This document shows, in pieces, positions 26,301 to 38,300 of a stretch of 64,000 bases of DNA. Source of the stretch: Hemicentrotus pulcherrimus (taxonomy: Eukaryota; Echinodermata; Echinoidea; Camarodonta; Strongylocentrotidae). Below the pieces are notes generated by a model that was given only the letters and a program-made list of their open reading frames with translations, made no database searches and was not told where the DNA came from. Both the position numbers and the translations under genes were made by a program. The first letter of the stretch is position 1. Every line of letters begins with the position of its first letter. Where the stretch lies: NCBI GenBank assembly GCA_003118195.1, contig BEXV01000119.1, positions 250,400 to 314,399 on the forward strand, in the 5' to 3' direction.

Positions 26301-29300
26301 CAAAACTTCACAGTATACACCAATACTTATGTGCTTCATGAAACTTTTTTCAATCGCTTTCACACAGTATATTTAAGGATGCAATATTGCATGACCAGAA
26401 CTTAATTTTATCTTTAATGAAACCAAGTATATTTGCAGATAACTACCGGTACACAAAGTCAGAGTTTACAACACTACTACTTCTTCACCTGAAATGTTAC
26501 ATTGTTGAATGAATTAGTGGGAAAAATTAGTCTGGCTAAGGCACTTCAAAGCAGGTACAAAATGAAAGAGATCTGTACTTGGAAGATATTGGCTTTTATG
26601 CAAGATTGAAGAACATTTCATGTAGAAGGAGCATGTCTTACACAATGTATGTACATTTAGATGACTGTTATTATGTTATATCATCATAAATGTGTAATTT
26701 TGGATAGTAAAATAAGACAATTATCTCTTCAAAATAAAAGATTCTGAAAATGCTAATAAATCACATGTTTCTGGAACTGCACGTCTCATCAAAATTCCTA
26801 ACCTGAGGAGTTAGAATGAGAATAAGTATGACACCAAGATTTAAGTGAGAGGATGATAATTCTCAGAGTAGAAATTTCAATCACAAGACAATTTTCAAAG
26901 AAATGGTAAAACATACTCAAGGTTGATCATGCAGAAAGCAATGACTTATGCCATATAACTCATTGTATGCTATGTTTTTTGTTTTTAACAGTGGCACCTA
27001 TTTTGCTAGATAGTCCTGATTCCTAAACCAGCCTGATACGTAACCCTGTGACCCTTCAGTGTCTAGCTGCTGGCTTCCCTCCCCCTGATGTGACCTGGCT
27101 CAAGAATGGAGCTCCACTGAACCAAGATGATGTCAGGTAGGTTACAGGTCCATATTGGGACTCCTTTGAGACCATGTTAACAAGGTCTAGTCTTAGCTGG
27201 CTATGTTGAATGAATTGAGATCTTCGTTTTGAGCCACTTCTATGATAAAGAGAGCTTATATGTCACATTTTTTACTTTTGTGTTGACTAAAGATGAACTT
27301 GCATCACTTTGTGTAAGATCTTAAACCAATATTTCTTGACTGACTATAGGGTGTGTGTGTGTTTCCGTAAGTTTTAATAGTATGTTGTTCTATAAACCCA
27401 TATATACAGTTAAAAACTGAATTATTCATACCCTGACAAAGTTCTGCAATTTTTAAGTATGTAAACAAAATTTATTTGTCCCAATTTATTTTTTGTGAAC
27501 ACAAAAAAGTATTTGGAAAAGGCCCTAATTCAACCAGTCTACAATTCATTCTTGAGTTAAAAAAAACATATCCATTGAGAAATGTATATAAATGTCTGAG
27601 AGTAGGCCTACATGTATTTATTTACATATTTGTAAAGTATCAACATCAATCATTTCCTCTCCCCTCCTATCCCTTCCTATCCAGGTACTACATAACTCCC
27701 AGCAACTCACTTCTCATAGCTTCCACCATGAGGGAAGATAGTGGCATCTATACCTGTAACGTAACTAATACCGCTGGATACCAATACAAGCACATGGAGC
27801 TAACAGTTTACCGTAAGGATTCTAAATGCTTGCAGAATTTTATAACAATAAGTCATCAACAGTATAAGAAAACACAGGAAATTCTCCTTGAATTTCCTTA
27901 CCAATACCACTTGTTGTGGAACTTTTCCCTTCCTTTCAATTTGCTCGTTTCTGTATGTATGGACTGTTCAAACAATAGTCTGAGTTATAATTAGTATAAA
28001 TTATTAATGTAGATCGATGCATAAGGAAATGAGAGACTTTTGTTGGTATCATTTTAATGATGAATAATAATATTATTAATATCTATAATATTACGATTTA
28101 TATCCGTGTTTGCATAAAAATATATCATTGTACATTTGTTACTGTGTATTATCTATTTGTGTATATCATTTTCTACTGTATATTGTTCATGTGCCTATGT
28201 AATGCCAACAACTGAATTTCCGAATGGACCAATAAAATTAATCTGAATCTGAATCTGAATCTGAANGTTAAGTCTCAAATATGATACAATGGATCCTGTT
28301 TAGCCAGGGATGTGGCTGTACTTGTCGCACATTTCTTAGGCAACTCAAGATGTCTATTAAATCAATGTAAATCTTTTCAACGATTGATTGCTTGTATTTA
28401 TTATTGTTATTATTATTATCATTTGTTTGTTTTATGTTTGGCTTTCCCTGGTTCGCTTTCATGAATCTGTGGGAAAGCCAAATGGTCATAGGAAATCCAT
28501 AACTTGTGGAAGTGCAGCACAGAAAGCTGAATCATTTGTTCTTTATTATGTTTCTATCGTATGATATTTCTGGAATGTTGAATAAATAATAATAATGATA
28601 ATAAATTCATTTATGTTGTTCAACTTTTCTTATGTTGACAGTACCTCCAACATCCATCAACAGTGGAGATACCAGCTACGATGTTACCCTTAACAATCCT
28701 GTCTCGCTACCATGCGAGGTGCAAAGTTACCCCCCTCCTACCATTACATGGCTCAAGGATGGACGGGTGATCCCTTATACCAACTCCCATTACCGCATCC
28801 AGCCATCTTCTCTTGATATCCCCATGGCTGTGGTGAGGGACTCCGGGGTCTACACCTGCATTGCTACTAACATCGTCGGCAACATTTCTAGGAATTATCA
28901 AATCAACGTTCAAGGTTAGTCTCTGAATGATAGTAAATGTTGGTTTTCTATTTTTACTTTCATTTGGTTGTTTACTATCTTGGAGAGTTTGTGATTTGAG
29001 GAAGAGCAAATAAGGATCTATTTAGTATCATGGTGTCATGCTGTAATTCAATGTCAAGTCATTACTGATTTGAGAATGGAAATAAGGTGTGGAAGTCATG
29101 ATTAAGAGTTATTAATGTTGATGTTCTTGTCATAATTTAAATCTTAATGATAAAGTGAGTAATTATCTATTTTCCAATTCTTCTGTCTCTACTTCTGCAT
29201 CTTTTCCAAAGTTATCTTATCCCTGAACAGTCCAAATCTCATCCTTGGTTACCTTGTTGCTATCTATTCTTGACATAGTTTTATGCTAAATGATAAAGTG

Positions 29301-32300
29301 AATAATCATTTTGTTTCACCGCATCTCTCTATCTGTTTTCTGCATCTTTTCTAAGTTGTCATATACCTCAACAGTCCAAGTCACATCGCTGGTAACCTTG
29401 TTGCCTTCTATACCTGTTGTATGTTTCAGTTCCCCCATACATCAGTCCTGGTCCTGACACCATCACTGCCTACCTGGGCCAGAACGTGACCCTTCCATGA
29501 GACTCTATCGGTGTTCCCACCCCAATGACCATGTGGGATAAGGGTGGACTGCAGCTCAACTACGACAACTCTCGATTCCACAAGCTGGATGAAGGTTCTC
29601 TGATCATCAGTGATGTGCGGGAGTTGGATGCTGGTGTTTATTACTGTCTCGTGGTCAACCAAGCGGGCTCTGATACCAAGAGGATCACTCTTACTGTAAA
29701 GGGTATGTCTCCATACTCTCGGGGGGAGTGTTTCACAAAGACTAAGATTAACTTTAAGTTGGACTTAACTATGGCAGGCCATCCATGCCACTGGTTGCTC
29801 TCACCATTGGTCTCGCAAACAGTGGCATATATAGCTTGCCATAGTTAAGTTCAACTAAAAGTCGACCTTAGTCTTTGTGAGACACTCCCCTGATCTCTTG
29901 TGACAATTATCAATTGATTCACCAGTCAATTACCCTAAGAAAGTAGTAATGGAAGTTGTGATTTCAAGCTATTGGTGTTAAAGTTCTTGTCATGATATTA
30001 AGCTAAATAATGATGATGCTCCTTGCATTATCAACGAGCAACCTGAAGTACTCATAGAAAAGAAAAGGTGCATTAGACATAAAAGGTTCATAGTTTGGGA
30101 TGTGAAAGAAAAGTTATTTCCGTAGGTCAAATAATTATTTTACATCACCAGTTTAGTTGTTTATTAATTTTATCAGATCAGACTATAACATTTTGCGATT
30201 CTTGTCATTCTTTATCATGATAGATGCTCCTCGCATCATCAATGAGCTTCCTGAGGTGATGGAACAGATAATGAACACAGAGGTACGGATACCATGCCAA
30301 GCCACAGGGACACCTAGACCTCAGATCAGTTGGTTCAAGGATGGACGTCCCATAGAACAACTCAGAGGCTACACGGTGCTTGGAGACAATACCATGCTGA
30401 TATCTAGTCTGCAACCCTATGATAATGGCCGATACGAGTGAAGAGCACAGAGTGAGAGTGGGTTCGATTCTATCGATGTCTTCATCGATACACAGGGTAA
30501 GTTTTCTTGGAACATTTGTTTGAATAGTGAGCCCTTATATTGCTGGTGAGAACATAGCCAATGATCCTGTGATGATATTTACTGCAGACAGTCGTTTTAG
30601 AATGCAATGTCACCGACTACCATCCTCCTGCCGAGGTTACATTATGAAAGTTTTGAGAATATTTTTAATAGTTGATGAAGCATGGAGGTTGGATATGTGT
30701 CATACTAAATCTTATCAATATATGAATGGTTTAATCCCAGAAGGAGCTAAATCCACTTTTGATGAAAATTAAGTCATTGATATCAGAACATTGTTCATTT
30801 AAGTACCCGTCATTCAACAAAAGTACTTACCTAAATTTTAGGAGCAATTATGAAAAAAATTTACCTTGTAATATCACCTTTCCATAGACACCTGTGCAAA
30901 ATCTGGTAAAAAAACTTTTTTCTCTGAAGTTACAAAAATGGATTTAGCTCCTTTTGGAATTAAACTCTTGATATTTCTCTTGTTTGTGTAGTGCGCCCTC
31001 ACATTGCTGGTGAGAACACACCGGACGATCCTGTGGTTGTCTTCACTGAAGAGGATCAGACGGTCATCTTAGAATGCAACGTCACTGACTCTCACCCTCC
31101 TGCCGAGGTCACATGGTACCAGAACGGTCAGGCCATACTGGCCAGGGCAGACATCGGGATTCACTTTGAGACGGGTGATACCAGTCTCAGGTTACCATAC
31201 CTAAGGCCAGAGGATGCTGGTCACTACCATTGTGAGGCAACCAATGGACAGGGGTCCAGTCAGCGCCACTTCTCCTTGGAAGTCCACGGTGAGTAATGAT
31301 TAACACTTTGGTTACTTTCTTGGCCTCTCTCCGAGTTCACTCGTTAGCCACACATGCAATTTTGCACAAAATGATAGGTACCAATTGACTGAAAAATTGC
31401 TTTGTGCAACACAGTGACTTCGCAAAATTACCCATTTGTGGTCTTGATCAGCTTCATGACAATCTTTTTAACACTGTTTAGATCAATCTTGCACTGTAAA
31501 CAGTTCAATAATCTTTAAGCCTTTGGTATATCCATCCCATGATAAGTATAATTGGCATATAAAGAGATGAGGATGTTTTCTATACATTTAGTTGTTGGGA
31601 TTTAGTGGTTTAGGTTTGTGGAGTGGTTTAGTCACTTGACTAAAAATGTGGGGGTCCTTGGATTAAGTCCTAGCATGGCATTTACATGTATATCTTTCAG
31701 GCATTTTATCTACATTGCTTTGATTGACTAGGATGTATCGATAAGTAACCAGTAGGATGCAAAGGACACTAAGGCATGAATCTGTGTGTGGCAAGGTGAA
31801 TCTTGATTGATAGAATGCCCCTGAAGGAAAGTGAGCTCTTAAATGTGATTGAATCCAAAAGAGAATGTAATCATACTATTTAAATACTTTGATCAGCTGC
31901 TGGTAGGAGAGAGATGTATGATTTAAAAAGAAATATTACTTTTTATATCTTGATTTATAACACAAACTGAATTACAAATTACATGAATATGATATTAGGC
32001 TGTTAGTGCTCCCAGATGCTTATAATGATCTCAACTTGTTCCACCAAACACAGTCGGCCCGGTGATAAGGAACCGACGACAGGAACAGGTCACGGTGCAG
32101 GTTGGTCACAGCGTCACCATCCACTGTGAAGCTAGTGGGGTACCCGACGCCAGGATTCTTTGGATGTTTGGAGATATCGCCATCTCCAGTCAGAACAGCC
32201 GTTATCACATCGCTAGCAATGGCTCCTTGCAACTCAGAGAGGTACAGGTCATTGACTCGGGCATGTTCACTTGTATCGCAAAGAACTCAGCTGGAAACGA

Positions 32301-35300
32301 CACCAGAGTGGTCAATATAAATGTGATTGGTGAGTATGATGTTGGTATGCTTACAATCTTTCAGTGATTTCAGGTGTGTTAACATGGACTTCGGCCTTTT
32401 TTTAATCCCCCTTATGTATTTTACTGTAATTTCAAGTATATACCTGCGTTTATTAATTCCATGTTTTTGTCCTCACCGTAATAATTTAATGTCTTTTTTC
32501 ATAACCTTTTATGTACATATTTGACCCATTTAGAAATTTTCCCTTTCCATTCTATTTGTCTCCTCAGTGCCCCCATCTATCAATGATGGCACGTCTGACA
32601 TTGTCCGCACACTCTCCAGCTCAGTCATCCTCCCTTGCGAGTCGGCAGGAGTACCTTTCCCTGAGATCACTTGGTACAAGAACGGCGCACCTCTGAACCT
32701 CTCCAACCCCAACCTGGAGAAGCTCTTCTCAGGCTCCCTGAGGATCCGTAGCGTGGAGGAGCAGGATGCCGGAGAGTATCGGTGTGTGGCCGTCAACCAG
32801 GCTGGCCATGATTAAAAGATGCTCACGCTTTGGATACACAGTAAGTTTCGCTTTCCATTTATGAAACCATGAAACAGGGATCATAGTTGAATGTGACTGA
32901 GAAATGAAAAAAGCTAGAAATGTTTTTTTGAGTTCCGATTAATTTTTTCATCCTTTCATACTTCATAGTCTGAAAGGTTTTGTTTTGTTTTTGCAATTGT
33001 CTTTCTCTATGATAGTCAACTTTGAGTTAGTACAATGCCATAGAAAAATATTGTTTGTGAACAAAACAATTTTTTTCTTCAAAAGGAAGTCAAGTCAATG
33101 CTCTTTATAATGCTTTGACTATATTTTATTTCTTTTTTCAATTGCATGTAGATTTAAAATCTTGGGTTTGACAATTTTATTTCCAGTTCTGCATATTTTC
33201 TCCATAAAAAACGATGTTGTATATATAGAGAACAGTGCATTCCAAAGCTGATGATGTTGTCACTTACAGTTTGTTTCAATGTTATTTATATATATATTGC
33301 CTGCTTAGAGCCAGAGGGGCATTATCATATGTGCTCATATTGTATCATCTCTTTCTTTCTCTCTCTCTTTCCCACACTCTTTCTATCTCTCTTTCCTACA
33401 CTCTTTCTCTCTCTCTTTCCCACACTCTTTCTCTCTCTCTTTCCCACACTCTTTCTCTCTCTCTTTTCCACACTCTCTGTGTTCTGCAGCCCCGCCTTCT
33501 CTGCAGCCGGATGCATCCAGGAACGTGTCAACCGGGGTGGACGAGAAGGTCATTATCCCCTGCAACATCAGCGGTAGCCCCAAGCCGCAGTATCGCTGGC
33601 TAAAGAACAACCGCGAGCTGCTGATGAACTACGGCAAGATGGAGCTGCTAGAGGACGGTTCCTTGATGATCAGGGACGTGCAGTCGATGGATAGGGGCTC
33701 CTACACCTGTGAGGCTACTAATGCTGTCGGGGTGCTCAGCAGGGAGGTTAGGCTTGAAGTGTCAGGTAACTTTAACACTTCTGCTGCTTTCTTTGCCTCC
33801 CTACACCGTTGCTTGTTTGCCGCATGTGCCATTTTTATGCCTATGCTACAAAGTAGTCGGAGGCATTATGTTTTCTGGTTGTCCGTCCGTCCGTCCGTAC
33901 GTCCCGTTCTCGTGATCGCGTTATCTCAAGAACCAGTCGATGGATTCCTGCCAAACTTGGGTCATGTATTTATCTATCAGAGCTTATGAACTGATTAGAT
34001 TTTGGGGTCACAAGGTCAAAGGTCAAAGGTCGCAGGGCTCATTACGTATACAAAAATAGCTTGTGATCGCATTATCTCAAGAACCAGTCGATGGATTCCT
34101 GCCAAACTTGGGTCATGTATTTATCTATCAGAGCTTATGAACTGATTAGATTTTGGGGTCACAAGGTCAAAGGTCAAAGGTCGCAGGGCTCATTACGTAT
34201 ACAAAAATAGCTTGTGATCGCATTATCTCAAGAACCAGTCGATGGATTCCTGCCAAACTTGGGTCATGTATTTATCTATCAGAGCTTATGAACTGATAAG
34301 ATTGTGACAAATAGCTTGTGATCACATTATCATGAGAACCAATAGACAGATTACTATCAAACTCAGGACATGTATATATATATCCTGAAGAGCCAATTAA
34401 CTGATTAGAGTTAAGGGTCATCAGGTCAAAGGTCATGGGGCTCATTATGTATGACTATAAATAGCTTGTGAATGCATTATCATTAAAACCGACATGGATT
34501 ACAATCAAACTTGAATTCTAAAAATAGCTTCCGTTTTGGTATTAAAATTGCTCTTTAGCGGAGACATCATTTTTGAATGCAAGCAGTCTAAATTCCATCT
34601 AGTTCACAATACAATGGGCACCGATCGACAGACACTAAGAACATGACAGACAAAGAAAGCGGACAAAATATACAGTTCCTCAGGTAGACAAAGGAACATC
34701 CCTTCACTGCTATTGTGTAAAAAGTGAATATGCAAGTGCACCTGTTCTACACATATTTACATGAAAGCAGTAGTGAAGGGATGTTCCTGTGTTAACCTGA
34801 GGAACTGTATATTTTGTCCTCTTTCTTTGTCAGTCATGTTCATAGTGACAATGGCTTTGCAAATTTACCAATATCTGGTTTGATTAGTGCCATGGCAAGC
34901 CTTATCCAGCATTGTAAACAGTTAAATAATCTTGAAGCCTTTGGTATATCTTTCCCATGATTGATACACTGTAGTACAGAGAGATTATTTGTATGGCAAA
35001 AAAGAGTTCATACTCTTAGGTCTCTCTCTTTCTGTAGATACTTGGATATAGCTAATGTATATGTGTCTCTCTGTCCCCTTTTTCCTTTTTAGTTTCCATT
35101 TATATCCCTCACTCTCTCTCTTCTCGTCACTCCATCTCTTATTCTAGCAAAATAATACAATATAACCAATACCCTACTAAACTTGAGTTACAATCACTGA
35201 TCTTGCGATCTGTTCAACTTACCGAATTCTTAATTTAAGAGAGTATATTTCTTATCCGCTTGTTCTTTGAACTGTCTTGAAGACCGGTATGTCGCACTGG

Positions 35301-38300
35301 TTTTGTCCTCTCCTTCCTGTATCGTAATGCTGTTGAACTTGAATACTCTTTGTCCCAAACAGATCACATTGTGGCAATTTGATGGTGCCTGTTTAAAGTA
35401 CGTTGTGATTTTCAACGCCAAATAACTCAATTTTATGTTTATGAAATGCTTCAATGCGAGAGGTAGAGAGATGATGATGATCAATCTTTTCTATCTATCT
35501 ATCTAAGTATCATCTCCCAGTTGATTGCAACATTTCACTCTTTCATCTTCTGCCATTCCGGTGCACTCTTGCAGTTTTAGTCCACTCCAGTTCTTGACAT
35601 TCTCTCCCAGTTGATTCTGTGTCTCCCTTTTGGTCTAGTTCCTCCCACTCTTACCTCAATCTTCAATCTTTTATCACTTTATATTGTTCTTATATAGTTG
35701 CTCCAAAGATTCCAGGTTCCAAGACGCCTGTAGAGTACCCAGTAGGGCAGTATGATTCCATCGAGCTTCAGTGCATGGTAACGGATGCCTTCCCACCACC
35801 CATCATCAAGTGGTATAAAGGAGATGAGACGTTGACTGGCCAGGAGGAGGCGGTCACTATCAAAGACCAGGGCATCACCCTGGAGATTGGGTCTGTTAAC
35901 ATAGCCAATGCTGGGGAGTACTACTGCACAGCAACCAATGATGCTGGTATGGCATCTATGAACTGGACAATCGACGTACAGGGTAAGAACATCTTGAATA
36001 TTGACTATGTGGAGACTCTTTGTAACTTGAGCCCTGAGTTTTATAAATAACCCTGGTGCAAAAGTATATTATTGTAATCTGATCTATATTAATGTAAAGC
36101 TATATAATGTAATTATCTGTTTATTTATTTACAGTAAAGGTTTCTAGAATTGTCTTCATTATTATATAGTGCTTTGAAACACTTGTGCAAAATCTCCACT
36201 CCCTGGGGAGCATTCCATCCAGGAGTTACTTGACGCTCACAAACTGTTTGACCAACGATGAAGGTGGCATCCTACCAGGTACCCATTTAACACCTGGGTG
36301 GAGAGTAGCAAGTGTAGGTTAATATCTTGCCAAAGGATATTAGTGCCATGTTGGGAGTCAAACCCTAGACTGGAGAGTCAAGCACCTTAAACTATGACAC
36401 TCCTGATCAGACACACTATTATATCATTATTTTTACAGTTACACCCAGCATCTTGAATGGACAGGACGAGTACCTGACCACGGTCCAGAACGTTGACATC
36501 ACCCTCCTGTGTGAGGCCGAGGGTAACCCAGCGCCCACCATTACATGGGAGAGAGACAACAAACCCTTGGAGCTTAGAGACAGTCACTACCTCATAGGAG
36601 AAGACGGTTCCTTGAGGATCACCGCTCCGCAGCACACCGATAGCGGGGGCTAAGTTTGTGTGGCGTCCAACAACATTGGATATGCTATCAAGAACTTCCA
36701 TCTTGTTGTAAAGAGTGAGTATGTAGGATTTTCAAGCCTATCTGCACTAGTTTGGCCAGGAGGGATTAGACCTCCCTGCATGGTTAATGGCAAGTGGTTA
36801 TCTCATCAAATCAGCTCTCAATTAACATAAGAAAAAGGGGACCATGGGGGATGAATGGGTACCGCTTAGGCATTGTTGGCTGTATAGAGGGCGCAAGTAG
36901 CTACAAGTAGTGCAGTCCCGCTTAAAAAGAAGAAATGTTGAAGAAAACTTAATGGAATAAATACTTGGTGATTTAACATATTTTGTTACCCATGTTGAAA
37001 CATACAGAGCAAAATACTGCCCACCTCGGCCAGTTGTTGTTGTTCTTAGGTTTTAAGGCTGACCAATCTAAAAAGATTATTTCATGGTCTGATAACCACA
37101 GTGTGTGCATTTTATATTGGTTCGTCAAACCCAATTCTTGCATTTCAGGTTATACTACCAATGTGCATGCACAGGCATTTTTCACTTACTGCTAATGGTT
37201 GGCTATGTATATGATGTCTACATGTAGGCCAATAAGATGCAAAATTACCATGAATGAGAATAAGAGGACAGTATTATTCACTTTGATCCATGTCAACTCC
37301 TTCCTTTATCTTTTCTAAATCCCATAAATAGGCTTGTTTCAAATCCTCTCAGTCCGTGTCCCCATGTCTATGGAACAAACTTTCTACATTTCTAAGAAAT
37401 ATTACTTCATTTAACTTCTTCTAAAACCATTTGAAAACATACCTCTACAATTCTTGTTAATTTGTTGATAGACTACAAAGGGACAACTTTTTGTATCCTC
37501 TGGAAAAGGTGCTATATAGATCCAATCATAATTATTTGTGTTGGTATTGTTATTATTATTATGTTGTGCACTTTTTGTATTTCCTTGCTATCCTAGTTCC
37601 TCCTAAGACGAGCACGCAACAAGAGGTAGTGACCATAGGTTTACGTCAGTCGGTGACCCTACGATGTCAAGCTGCAGGATTCCCAGCACCAACCATCAGC
37701 TGGAGAAAGAACAACCTACCAATCCCTCTCAGTACCCGAGCCTTTAGCATCAGCAGCAATGGAGGCAGCCTGACCATCAACAGCACACGAGAGGGCGACA
37801 GTGGCATCTATTCCTGTATCGCTTCCAACGAGGTGGGCGAACAGTCCTTGGACATCCTGCTGAAGGTGCAGGAACCACCCATCATCCTAGGAGAACTTGA
37901 GGTCAATCGTATGCAACATGTCCAGCTGGTAGAAGGTGATGACATCGAGCTGCCCTGCCCAACCACCGGTTACCCTAAACCAAGAGTGGCCTGGTTCAGA
38001 GACAACCGGATTCTGTCTCCTCCAGAGTATAAGATAAAGGATGATGGAACATTGGTCATTCCAGGAGCCATGCCGTTTGATGCTGGTGTGTATACTTGCA
38101 GCGCAGTGAATGAAGCTGGAAACTCAAGTATATCCATTAATGTCACAGTAATGGGTAAGTCTGCTTTCATACCATCTATGCCAATAGTAAAAGCTCTCAG
38201 TATAAACTGATGTAAAACAAATGCACTCCACTAGCGACTTTGAACAGAAAGGTGAAGGAAGTTGGAAGGAAAAGTGAAACGATAGTGGTGAAAATGTTTG

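Larger units (their letters stand above)
33766..35697. other. Intron, 1.9 kb
   Basis: Contents: a (GTCC)n patch at about 33881-33903, a 151-bp tandem array at 33912-34530, an inverted repeat at 34641-34839 and a dispersed repeat at 34855-34985. The remainder is AT- and CT-rich with nothing coding. Confidence 0.7.

Noticed and set aside
33912..34530. CRISPR-like array
   Set aside because: Units are 151 bp and contiguous, with no unique spacers; the context is a eukaryotic intron. It is an ordinary tandem repeat.
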